From Spongospora subterranea (lineage: Eukaryota > Endomyxa > Phytomyxea > Plasmodiophorida > Plasmodiophoridae), in NCBI GenBank assembly GCA_900404475.1, contig OUQQ01000209.1, forward strand, positions 7,255 through 29,600: DNA of 22,346 bases, given 5' to 3'. The notes under the pieces are model-generated. The model was not told the origin of the DNA, ran no database searches, and was given only the letters and a program-made list of their open reading frames with translations. The translations under genes were made by a program, and so were the position numbers. The stretch's first letter is position 1; each line of letters begins with the position of its first letter. Below, in pieces: positions 1 to 8,352 of this stretch.

Positions 1-18
1 AAACCGTTCCTTGGGCAT

Positions 19-1143
19 CTAATACTGTCTTCTTCTTTCATTTAGCGCCTTTTCGACGTTCTCTTCTTTTTCCCGACAGACAGCCCGGAATTTACTAATT
101 GTTGATCGTTTCAATGTTCCAATTTTCTTGAATGCTTGATGCATCAAAGCATCGCCGTCGTATTGATCTTTCCCTATTCTTGTTAACACCTTGATTACAT
201 GATTGGCATCGCGACACTCCGACAAATCATTTACGTGCAACTTCAGTAATGCCAAGCTTATCCTAAAGAGTACCTTCTCGCCTTCAACCAACAGGCAATC
301 CCAAACGCGAAGAACGGTTTCGATGGGTAATGTGTTGACAAACAGCGGCAGAAACCATCCGACACATACGACTAAAATATCGATATTGAACTTTGTGAGA
401 ATTGCGTCAACTTCCGGTAACATCTTCCTAATCAGGATCCTCAAAACACCCAGCTCCACTCGGCATCCTAAGAGCGACTGATCGTAGAAATCTCTCGGCA
501 AAATTCGCTCAACAATGGCAATTAACATCCAATAAGAACGTTCGGCATCGAATAATAAATTCAACAGTCCAGCGACGAAATTCATAGACTGGCTATACCC
601 AATATGTGGATTGCGGATCGCGAAAGCGGTCAATGACGATCGCAAAGCGTCCAGACCGGATTGTGTCCGATAAAACGGATGATTGGGAAATGTCCTCTGT
701 AGGTCCTTTTCGATCTGTTCTTGAGCTACGGTCGGTTCTTTGTAATGTCTGGATTGTTCCAATAAGCGAGAAAATTCACCGGGATGAGATGAAGACATGA
801 TTGAAATCGAGCACGCCCATGACCAAACCTCAGGTCGAATCCGGCATGGAATACCACGACGTATTAGCCTCCTCCTGATATATATTTGCTCAACTGTCAA
901 AGGCGTCAGATTCGGCAGGTGGTGATCCCATGTCCGCGACTGCTTTTGACGTTGGTCATGTGCCTGTGCGTCCCACGCAGCTCGACTGGTCTTTTTCAGG
1001 CGACGGTGATCCATGTCCGGACCAGACGACGAGGCCGGGGACTGTCCCCCATCGAAATGGAGATGGTCGTCGTGATCGTCATCAGACGATGATTCGAATC
1101 CGAGATCATGTCTATTATGCCATACGGTATTAGTACCGGACAT
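19..1143 (-). CDS. TBC-domain Rab GTPase-activating protein (GRTP1/TBC1D6-like)
   Basis: Intronless 374-residue ORF. It should stimulate GTP hydrolysis by a Rab GTPase and so switch off a membrane-traffic step; the Rab partner cannot be told from sequence. Residues 1-85 are hydrophilic and low-complexity, with an acidic Asp/His/Ser patch near 20-35. The TBC domain fills about 95-320: it opens with RRGIPCRIRPEVW, then IEKDLQRTFP with the catalytic Arg finger (R150), then IGYSQSMNF with the Gln finger (Q185), then the conserved LPIETVLRVWDCLLVEGEK block. Both catalytic fingers are present, so the enzyme should be active. The block around LRVWDC recalls GRTP1/TBC1D6-type proteins. The ATG at 1143 was chosen because the frame upstream has only a GTG; an upstream exon cannot be excluded. 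It is divergent from the DNAAF5 gene across an 815-bp spacer. Confidence 0.93.
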   Translation of the reverse strand: MSGTNTVWHNRHDLGFESSSDDDHDDHLHFDGGQSPASSSGPDMDHRRLKKTSRAAWDAQAHDQRQKQSRTWDHHLPNLTPLTVEQIYIRRRLIRRGIPCRIRPEVWSWACSISIMSSSHPGEFSRLLEQSRHYKEPTVAQEQIEKDLQRTFPNHPFYRTQSGLDALRSSLTAFAIRNPHIGYSQSMNFVAGLLNLLFDAERSYWMLIAIVERILPRDFYDQSLLGCRVELGVLRILIRKMLPEVDAILTKFNIDILVVCVGWFLPLFVNTLPIETVLRVWDCLLVEGEKVLFRISLALLKLHVNDLSECRDANHVIKVLTRIGKDQYDGDALMHQAFKKIGTLKRSTISKFRAVCREKEENVEKALNERRRQY

Positions 1144-1177
1144 AACCTTAATAGTGTTACAGGTCACTATGTGTATC

Positions 1178-1590
1178 GAGGAGCAGTGTCGGGATTAGGG
1201 GCCGCAGCCACTCCCCGCGGTGATGATCGATGGGCTGCAGTCACAGCTGATGATTAGACGGTGGACGTGTGGTAGGGTGGGGAGTGAATTCAGGAGCAGT
1301 GTTGGGATTAGGGGCTGCAGCCACAGCTGATGATAAGATGGCGGACGTGTGGTATGGTGGAGAGAGAATTGGCAGGCCGACTCAGAAACACAGATACACT
1401 GCTCACACAATCAGTGTGGTACAGATAGGGAAGATGAGCGATGGGCTGCGGCCACTTGGGGAGCGGACGATACCGAGCGTGTCCGATGATGGACGTGTGG
1501 TAGAGTCGAAGGTGAATTACAGGTCGACAGAGCAACACAGATACACTCCTCACACAATACAGATACACTCCTCACACAATCAGTGTGGGT
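1178..1590. repeat. Degenerate minisatellite in the TBC/DNAAF5 spacer
   Basis: Imperfect tandem copies of related segments. 'GAGCAGTGTYGGGATTAGGG' followed by GCYGCAGCCAC occurs near 1180 and 1292. 'GCGATGGGCTGCGGCCAC'-like copies lie near 1225 and 1437. 'GGACGTGTGGTA' occurs near 1262, 1343 and 1492. A 21-bp unit beginning CAGATACACTCCTCACACAA is repeated back to back near 1540-1580, with a further diverged copy near 1390. The ORFs in this stretch on both strands come from the repeat and show no protein family. Confidence 0.75.
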
Positions 1591-1632
1591 AGGGATGATG
1601 GTTGAGATCAGGAAGGTTCAAATCAGCCAGTT

Positions 1633-1844
1633 TTACGTCGAATAAAAAACTGTTATCGATTCGCTTAATCTGATATCGCCCAGGTCTGCTGCGTATGAAG
1701 AAACTCCAGCCAGCGATCGTCGCTAGTACTACCTTTGATCGATATCTTGTTGATGTCCAGGGTTTGCATAGAGTCGGCCAATAATTTCCTGTGCTCAGTC
1801 GAGGTCTGGCCTCGAGCTCTTTTATAGATATAATGAGGCCACAT
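1633..1844 (-). CDS. Possible small two-exon gene, unknown function
   Basis: Candidate only. An ATG at 1844 opens a frame that reads well to 1733. A 44-nt GT..AG intron (1732-1689, donor GTAGTA, acceptor ACGCAG) would join it to 1688-1633, giving a 55-residue hydrophilic peptide starting MWPHYIYKRARG and ending ITVFYST. The frame stays open across the join, but I recognise no family and the length is marginal. It lies upstream of DNAAF5 on the opposite strand. It could instead be a shadow of regulatory DNA or a remnant. Outside this and the minisatellite I see nothing definite in 1144-1958, apart from an AT-rich TTTTATAGATATAAT stretch near 1820 that could serve as a promoter element. Confidence 0.25.
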
Positions 1845-1958
1845 CCCACAGTACAGCAATGAACAACTGCTTCATCTCTACCCGTCCAACCTGTGACCGA
1901 ATAATCTACCGGTACAGGAAGGACTGGTGTTTATACCTGTAGAGGAGCAGAATTACAT

Positions 1959-3491
1959 ATGATGAGCGAGGAAGGTGCAGTTCAAACATATAGATGTGAT
2001 CATGGCAAGGGCAAGGATGACCATACATCTACACCCAGACTGACTATCGATCGGTATATCGCGCTAATGAGTTCCACAAACATGATGGAGAGAATGACGG
2101 CGCTAGGATCGTTGGAACGGCAACTTAATGATGATTTAGCGGTATCGGATGTTGCCTCTCTGCTTCGCGCTTTGCTAAAGCGACTAATGGATAGCCGGGA
2201 AGCATGTCGTTCATCGTCTGTTAATATCCTTCTGATACTTGTCACCCGTCTCTCGTCTGATTGCCTTCCATTGCTGATCCCCGTTATCAAATATCGTCTA
2301 TGCACCGATCCGGATCCTAGTGAACACCAGCGAGTACGTCTTCTTCACCTTCTTCACGAGTTGGTTATGAAATTCATGAATGTGATCCCGGCCTACCTAG
2401 CTGACATTATGTTCATCTTCATCTATTGTCTTCACGATCGGGATCCCGACGTTTTGTTCCAAACTTGTTCATCCCTAATCGCGTTCGAGCCCGCCTTATC
2501 GTCATCGCTGGCATCTTACGCCATTCCCGTTATCAACGGCGTCATGCCGATGCTGCGCCATCGTCATGGTCGCTTGCGACGCATTGCCCTATCTGTCATA
2601 GCGCCATACATGTATCATCGAGCAGGAGAGACCATCAGGACATTATCGGCATACCGGGAATCGAATGTAGTCCCGATCGCATCCTTTTACGGGCCCGAGA
2701 CGCGTATAAATTACTTCGCATCGTTGGTCGATGATGGCCAGATCAAGGTTCGCTCACGGTTTTATGCAATGCTTCAGCAATGGTCGTCGTCTCTTCCTGA
2801 ATGGATAGATTATGAGACTTTATTGACGCCATACCTCCTTTCTGGACTGATCGACTGTGATTTTGCTATTCGAAAATCGTCTGTGGCAGCTGTTGAGGCG
2901 GCCGGTCGCAAATACGTCGACGAGCACGAAGACGAGTTCTACGATCAGCAAAGGTTTGACACGGAGTTCAGCGCCTGGCAGCGATCCAACCCGTTGGTTC
3001 TGCCACCGTTGACTGAACGTGCCTCGATTGGAGCTAGGATCATCGTGTCTAGTCAAATGCCACGACTCCTTCCTGCGCTGGTTCAAGAGGTGACCGATTG
3101 GAGGGATACAACCAGGAAATCGTCCCTGGCTCTCATTAGGATTATGTTGATCTATTCGGAAGGGAAAGCTTCGATCCATGCGCTCGATATACTGTCGTGT
3201 TTGCTTTACGGAAGCGTGGAGCAGGAACTAGGCAATGACGCAATCGATTGTGCCAGGATAATCAGCCATAATGTATCAAAACAGGTATGGCTGCCATACC
3301 TTATTAGCCAAGCGGGCAACGCTCCACGATCTCGGTTCGCTTTAATCGCCGAGGCGTGTCTATTGGCGACCAATCCGGAACAATTCTCGGAATACCATGA
3401 GGGTCTCAGAATCATCGCAGCCGAGCTCAACGATAATCAGACTCACCTAAAGGAGTCGATTGCCAAGGTTATCAATGACGATCCTCTATAA
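1959..3491 (+). CDS. DNAAF5: Dynein axonemal assembly factor 5 (HEATR2-like), short form
   Basis: 510-residue intronless ORF from a double ATG. DNAAF5 is a cytoplasmic HEAT-repeat scaffold needed to preassemble axonemal dynein arms before import into cilia or flagella. After a hydrophilic N-terminus of about 28 residues the protein is a continuous alpha-alpha HEAT solenoid. Family-like stretches include a helix ending IDCDFAIRKSSVAAVEAAGR, then KYVDEHEDEF, a linker with LPPLTERASIGAR, LLPALVQEVTDWRDTTRKSS and KQVWLPYLIS, in the same order as the first ~500 residues of animal DNAAF5. The C-terminal ~350 residues of the ~850-residue animal protein are absent: the ORF stops at TAA 37 bp before the end of the convergent Sel1 gene, leaving no room for them. 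Identity rests on recalled family pattern; a generic HEAT protein is the alternative. Confidence 0.82.
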   Translation: MMSEEGAVQTYRCDHGKGKDDHTSTPRLTIDRYIALMSSTNMMERMTALGSLERQLNDDLAVSDVASLLRALLKRLMDSREACRSSSVNILLILVTRLSSDCLPLLIPVIKYRLCTDPDPSEHQRVRLLHLLHELVMKFMNVIPAYLADIMFIFIYCLHDRDPDVLFQTCSSLIAFEPALSSSLASYAIPVINGVMPMLRHRHGRLRRIALSVIAPYMYHRAGETIRTLSAYRESNVVPIASFYGPETRINYFASLVDDGQIKVRSRFYAMLQQWSSSLPEWIDYETLLTPYLLSGLIDCDFAIRKSSVAAVEAAGRKYVDEHEDEFYDQQRFDTEFSAWQRSNPLVLPPLTERASIGARIIVSSQMPRLLPALVQEVTDWRDTTRKSSLALIRIMLIYSEGKASIHALDILSCLLYGSVEQELGNDAIDCARIISHNVSKQVWLPYLISQAGNAPRSRFALIAEACLLATNPEQFSEYHEGLRIIAAELNDNQTHLKESIAKVINDDPL

Positions 3492-3528
3492 AAATCTGCT
3501 GCAATAGTTTATATGGACGGTCTAAGCT

Positions 3529-5007
3529 CTAGACCATTCGAGCTAAGTTGACGCGCATGGATGGAGCCATGATTTTCAACAATAATTGAGTCTCTTTCCA
3601 GTCTTCATATCCTTCTTGAATCTTGGGGTCGGACATTAGAGATTGCAATACAGCAACGGCATCGGGATTGCCAAGCTTGACGGCTCGTTCAACCCAATGA
3701 CAACCAGATAATACATTTCTTTCGCAGCCCATCCCTTCCAGGTACATCACGCCGATTATGAAGGTGGCCGTATGCACACCATGAAGCGCCGACCTTAGAC
3801 TCCAGGTGAACCCCAAGTGTAAATCCTCAGGGACGTTTTCCCCCGCGTTGTACATCTTGCCCAGATCCAGCTGGGCCCGAGGGTTTTCACCATCGGCCGC
3901 TGCTCTGATCAGACGCATCCCTTCTTCGACGTTGAGTTCTAATCCAGCCGATCCCGACAACATTAACGATCCTGTGATGTACATTGCTTCCGGATTCCCT
4001 TGCTTGGCCGCTTCTGTGAACCAATGAATCGCCCGTTCTGTATCAGCAACGACAGTTGGCAACCCCTGAACAATTCATCAGGAACCACTTGAAATCATGA
4101 CACCAACAGTGAATACCTGAATTAATATTCCTCCGGCTAAGACTTGAGCATCGGCCAGACCAGATTCAGCAGCTTGTAGAACAAATTTCAGTCCTGCTAC
4201 CGGGTCTTTCTCCACGCCGCGACCAAGAATAAGACATCGACCAGTGTGAAATTGAGCAGTTCGTAAACCGGCCAACGCCCCCATCATAGAGTACTTGAAG
4301 CATCTTGCGGCGTCGGTATTGGATAGCAACGCCACCATCTTCATCATACTTAAAGCGTGACCACCCTCTGCTGCTTTTTCCAGCCAATGCTCATACTTGT
4401 CCAGATCATCTAAATCGGAGAACATGACTGCCAGTGCGTATTGCGATTCGGCGTAATTCGAGTTCGCCAGAAGCATCATTGAATCAAAACAGGCATGTCG
4501 GGCCGCAATATGATGAAGGGTGTTGACTATAGAACTGGAGCGATCAATGGCGAGTGCTCGCTGGATTAAATCGACACGGTTGACCTTGCGTTGATAAAGA
4601 CCGGCCATCAAGACTATGTGCTCAATTTCAAGGTCACTGCTGTCAAGCTGATCGAGAATATCATCAACCTCCTTTCCGTCCAACGACTTCAACAATGCAG
4701 TAATTCCTGCACTAGTTCCAAGATCGTAGCATTCCTCATCTCCAATATCCAGAACCTTGCCGTCAAAACACTCATTTTTACAATAATCTTGACCACGCTC
4801 TGAAACCTCAGCCCCGGGATCGCGTTCATCTCGCTGGCCAGGCAATTCACGAACCACCTCATCTCTATCTACACACTCTGTAGCCCCATTGGCCGATAAT
4901 GGCACCCGCTCGTTGATCGCCGAGTCGAACTGGGAGGCCTGCTCCGGCTTAGAAAGCGCAAGATGCGGTTCTTCCATTGAATTCGTCGTAGTCTGTGAAT
5001 CCTTCAT
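3529..5007 (-). CDS. Sel1-repeat protein (two exons)
   Basis: Exons 5007-4117 and 4065-3529 are joined by a 51-nt intron (4116-4066, donor GTATTC, branch-like CTGATGA, acceptor TTGTTCAG), phase 0, giving 475 residues. Residues 1 to ~110 are acidic and disordered. The rest is a run of about six or seven Sel1-like helical hairpins. Examples are YEHWLEKAAEGGHALSMMKM, GLKFVLQAAESGLADAQ, AIHWFTEAAKQGNPEAMY and RLIRAAADGENPRAQLDLG. Sel1 repeats usually make scaffolds in signalling or ER quality control; no catalytic domain, signal peptide or membrane helix is visible here, so the role is open. The ATG at 5007 was chosen because the longer frame upstream begins with TTG inside a 24-bp tandem duplication. 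Its 3' end converges on DNAAF5. Confidence 0.9.
4066..4116 (-). other. Intron of the Sel1 gene (51 nt)
   Basis: It interrupts two ORFs that both code Sel1 repeats. Removing it joins ..GGILIQ to GLPTVVAD in frame. The donor is GTATTC and the acceptor TTCAG, with a TGATGA branch-like site about 15 nt upstream of the acceptor. It is the clearest short intron in the window and sets the length expected for the others. Confidence 0.88.
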
Positions 5008-5016
5008 CAGGACCTG

Positions 5017-5064
5017 GTAGATCGGAACTGGAATGGCCAAGTGTATCGGAACTGGAATGGCCAA
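5017..5064 (-). repeat. 24-bp perfect-period tandem duplication at the Sel1 5' end
   Basis: On the minus strand two 24-nt units start TTGGCCATTCCAGTTCCGAT and differ only in the last bases (ACAC and CTAC). The period is a multiple of three and stays in frame with the downstream ATG. If translation began at the upstream TTG, the protein would gain a doubled AIPVPI segment. It is more likely 5' UTR. Confidence 0.7.
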
Positions 5065-5619
5065 TTTTGCTGGATCTGCACTGCTGTACGGTATTCTCCG
5101 GTCAACTGGCGAATCGTAAAGGGTTTTACGGAGTATATGTTGTGTACACTACAGCGTAGCCCCGGCAGCGCCATCCCGAAATGTTAGAACTTGCTTGTGG
5201 TCCGGATTCGCGCTTCGAGATCTCGCGCCGTCCTGGAAAATCGGGCTGTTGGGCCCTTTACAATGATGTCTTTATGAAAATGGAAAATGTCCAGTTGACT
5301 TCGGCGATGGATGTACTGCGATTGCGTGCTTGAAATGTGTTAATACTGCCGGCCCCAAGACGTCGCGATCGAGATTGGACCGTCTGTCCTTCCATTCGGC
5401 GAACAGCACATGTCCAGATCGACGCGTTTGGTATTCACGTGTTAACTTCAGGGCTGCACGCACCACTCTGGCGTTTTGAGTTTGAAATGCCAGACCGTAG
5501 CCCAACAGTTTGTGCATTCCTTCATTGTAGGATTCGTACCAATTCTCCAGCGCACAAGGAATTGCGTTTTGCCGTCGTCGGCTTGTGCTTTCTCGAATGA
5601 TATCTCATTTTCACCGTTG

Positions 5620-5840
5620 GCGCTGACGGCTCTGCCGAATTTGTTGACGAGTCGCAAACAACGAGGTCGGAAGGAGCCACTGCTGTTTCGGGCTCATAGC
5701 CATTTCTGTCTGCCAAACATTTGATGACTAGTCGCAACCAGCGCTGATTCTGTAGTTACCTGAATCATGGTCCGTTTCGGGAGGAACATCTGCAGGTTCG
5801 GGCTGATTTCCATCTGCCAACATTTAGACGAGTAGCAACG
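5620..5840 (-). repeat. Diverged ~100-bp tandem repeats in the element's 3' part
   Basis: On the minus strand a unit containing GTTGCGACTAGTCATCAAAT, TTTGGCAGA, then GAGCCCGAAAC and CTCC is found three times, starting near 5838, 5738 and 5658, with increasing divergence. The second and third copies both encode MRLV-I/N-K. Repeats like this are common in the C-terminal or 3' UTR part of retroelements. Confidence 0.55.
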
Positions 5841-6581
5841 AACGATTATTTTGTAGATACATGTTGCGCTCCCGTTGTTCCGACATAACGTACGTGCAGC
5901 CGCATTGATGCGCCGACGCCACGTTGTCTCTCATAAACGCTTCCAAACCTAATGCATTTCCATTATAGTCAACAATGCATTGGCGACTGCTTGCAAACTT
6001 CACTAGTTTTCACGTTGTTGTACAGCGCCCTGTCAAAGCCTGCCAGGGACAGGCCAGTGCAGGGATGCCAAAATTCTCCATCAAGGTAAACATGTACATG
6101 CGAAACCGATTCCAAACGCGAACTGAGAATCTACGTCACGTTTTCGACCAGTGGGTTGTCGGTAGCCAGCCACAGCGCATGAACGTCATGAAAAAACCAT
6201 CAGGACTCGTTGGGCATCGCCACACTGCAACATTTCCAAGTCCCGTTGACAGACGTGAAGGGAGTTTAAAGTCTCCAAGAGTGATTTATTCAGCGAATGC
6301 CAAATGGATGTTGCTGCCAACGCGCCGGAACGCTTAACCTCTTTTGTACATTGGGGTTATGAAAGTCGAGTAATGCCAGGGCACGTCGCCACAACTATAG
6401 ATCTCAGGAGTCGAGTCCCCTCTGCCGATATCTCATTACGCCATGAGATAGCGCTTAGCGCGACAAACGCCCGATCTATGACACGGTTAGTGGTGAAATA
6501 TACAAGTCAGAGAAACAGGCACTGACTTTGCCTGATCGAAAAGCTTTCCGCACTGCGAACATGGCCGAGCGAATCACTGTT

Positions 6582-6960
6582 CTAACAGATTTCGGACAAG
6601 GGAACTCTACGAAACTGAGTCTTTTTGCTGCTATTGGTTACCCTTTGACCGGATAACATTTCTTGTAGTGGATTCGTAAGTTCGATGTACTTTGGGATAC
6701 TGTTTCTCATCCAGTTCAGTGCAAAAAGGAGATCCTGTAGATCAGCCGCTGTCTTGGGAGTTGGCATGTTCTTAGTGTGGCTTTTCATATATTCTTGGTG
6801 AGCCGGCAAATAGCGCCGACTATTACAACGAGCGAAATTGTGATTTGCGACAAAATGTAGCTTCTGTGGTGTGACTCTGGCGGGTGGGTCTTCCCCGAGG
6901 TTTGTTCGCCAGACGTCCTTGTACTTATAAACAATCTCTTTCAGGCGTGGGAATCTCCGG
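6582..6960 (-). pseudogene. Reverse transcriptase fragment lacking the palm
   Basis: One open frame reads KEIVYKYKDVWRTNLGEDPP, ARVTP, SRRYLPAHQEYMKSH, then directly MPTPKTAADLQDLLFALNWM and IPKYIELTNPLQEML. The first part is the N-terminal RT start (V..P..; RRY.P.H). The second is the segment after the palm and thumb, just before RNase H (P.T..DLQ.FL...NWMR). The roughly 200 residues in between, including the YXDD catalytic motif, are missing although the frame stays open. This looks like an internal deletion, so the product cannot be a polymerase. Confidence 0.7.
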
Positions 6961-7040
6961 TTTAAATCCCATATCGCTGGCCACAGAAGCTACATTTTGT
7001 CGCAAATCACAATTCCGCTCGTTGTAGTAGTCGGCGTTAT
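6806..7040. repeat. Inverted repeat within the RT region
   Basis: The ~55 bp at about 6808-6863 (GCGCCGACTATTACAACGAG ... TAGCTTCTGTGG) recur as the reverse complement at about 6979-7035 with only a few mismatches. The spacer is about 115 bp. One arm carries the RT N-terminal codons; the other lies in the linker. It could form a cruciform or hairpin. Confidence 0.8.
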
Positions 7041-7178
7041 TCGCCAAGCGTTCGATCAATACTCTCCTCAATATCGCTTTTTGCTTTGGCTCCTATATCG
7101 ACGATGTACCCTTCGCCGGGCTCTAGTTCACGAGCCTCTATGGGGCGAAAGAGCTTGGCGGGCGCTTGAGTTTTTCCA

Positions 7179-7596
7179 TCAACAACGGCCAAAACCTCCA
7201 CGTGGCGATCTGGGGTTTGTTCTAGAAACTTGCAGAGAGCCGATGTCAGGGTCGATCCCTAACTTGAATAATTCTAATTTGCCGATGAGCACTGTCTCCA
7301 TGTCGTCGTCTGTGATATAACAATCAACGCGACGATGAGTGACAGTTCCTATCTTTGCGATCCAATTGGGCGGTTTTTGATATTGTTGCATAATGATCCT
7401 TTGTAGCTAAACTGCATTTCAGGGGTGGATCCAGAAGCTGGATCGCGATTGGTGTCAATTTCGGCACCTGCGATAACATGGGATTTGACAAAGCTGTTCG
7501 TGACGATCCATTGTCGAGTTCGAAAGAAAATGAGACCTTGCCTTTGACAGTGACTAGGTTTTTGTCTCGATAATAGGGCTGGTTTAGCCCTTTCAA
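7179..7596 (-). pseudogene. Retroelement aspartic protease and linker
   Basis: The first frame (7596-7324) has FELDNGSSRTALS, matching the retropepsin active-site pattern D-T/S-G-S but with Asn after the catalytic Asp. After a frame change near 7380 the second frame (7391-7179) carries CYITDDDMETVLIGKLELF..LGID, the beta-strand/flap end typical of Ty3/gypsy proteases ('..DD.E.ILG...L..LGID'). A third frame then continues QTPDRHVEVLAVVDGKTQAP into the linker. Two frame changes within about 220 bp mean the protease cannot be translated intact. Confidence 0.65.
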
Positions 7597-7880
7597 TTGC
7601 AGTTTGGAGAAATTTCGCCTGAGTTCATCCCAAGCTTTTTTGACCTGTTCTTCAGTGTAGCGGTCTCACATAACTGGACCCAGTGTGGGCCTTTGCAAAC
7701 GAGACATCCATTTTTGGGAGCGGGTTTGCTATAGAATATTCTGCAACTAAGTAAAGGAATCGAGCGGCCTGCTGCTGTAGTCTTTCCTTTTGACTTATCT
7801 GCCGGCCAATTCACTCCTACTAGACGAAGAATTAGATTTTGAGGCGTCACTGGAACGTGAGTGGTCAATCTTTCGAACAA
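7593..7880 (-). pseudogene. Nucleocapsid zinc-knuckle segment
   Basis: ORF overlapping the gag fragment in another frame. It carries CLVCKGPHWVQLC (7706-7668), a CCHC zinc knuckle in a C-x2-C-x3-H-x4-C form, one residue shorter than the canonical C-x2-C-x4-H-x4-C, followed by a Lys/Arg stretch. It would bind retroelement RNA as part of Gag. The frame change relative to the gag fragment is a sign of decay. Confidence 0.65.
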
Positions 7881-8304
7881 TGGAATCCCTTGTCCTTTTA
7901 ACTTCGTGCTGACCGACGGCTTTGCTGAGCACGAGATCTTTAAATTTTGATTCGTCTTTCTGTGCCTCTGTACCGTCAGTGGAGAAATTGAGAGCGTGTT
8001 CTACCATGGTCTTGAGTGTGGCAGGACGTAAATCATGGACCAGATATCGGATCTTGTTCATCGGTCCATCATCTTTAGAGAATACCTCGCTTAGTCCCAG
8101 ACCCTCAATTAATTCATCGAATCCAGAAATAAGTGAGACTTTTAGAGTGGCTGTGTTGTGGCATGAAGAGGGTGGGAGGAACTGCAAATTGCTGATAGAT
8201 TTTGGTGTTGATGCGTTTTTTCAATGTAGTGTTATGCCTGCAGATTCGAAGAACTGCCTGTTGCTCTGCTCGAACTCTTGTTGGAGAATGGCAGGAGGGT
8301 CCAT
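7795..8304 (-). pseudogene. gag-like fragment of the Ty3/gypsy element
   Basis: A methionine at 8304 opens a frame beginning MDPPAILQQEFEQSNRQFF, typical of a short gag N-terminus. An in-frame stop near 8180 separates it from a 130-residue ORF with GFDELIEGLGLSEVF, KIRYLVHDLRP and a Lys/Arg/Ser-rich tail. That composition fits a capsid region followed by a basic linker before the zinc knuckle. No catalytic domain is present. Its position just upstream of the knuckle and protease supports the call. Confidence 0.6.
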
Positions 8305-8352
8305 TGTCGGGCCGGGATCGGAGAGTTGGTTTTTATATATCAACATGAATCT

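Larger units (their letters stand above)
5272..8352 (-). mobile_element. Decayed Ty3/gypsy retrotransposon (minus strand)
   Basis: Reading from 8350 down, the fragments occur in Ty3/gypsy order: gag-like acidic/charged ORF, CCHC-type knuckle, aspartic protease, protease-RT linker, RT start, RT thumb and RNase H-like region (LSEIC.. then a VSACFSD-like strand near 6500), then poorly readable sequence where integrase should be. The reading frame changes at several points (near 7600, 7380, 7200, 7030 and 6950) and in-frame stops occur, so no polyprotein can be made. No matching LTR pair was found by eye at 5.1-5.3 and 8.4-9.2 kb, so the outer limits are approximate. The protease/linker style recalls oomycete-type gypsy elements. 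Confidence 0.75.

Noticed and set aside
1612..1628. tRNA T-loop-like GGTTCAAATC
   Set aside because: No acceptor stem, D-arm or anticodon arm can be drawn around it on either strand.
2000..3430. Minus-strand ORFs across the DNAAF5 gene
   Set aside because: They lie antisense to a 510-codon frame with clear HEAT pattern and have no pattern of their own.
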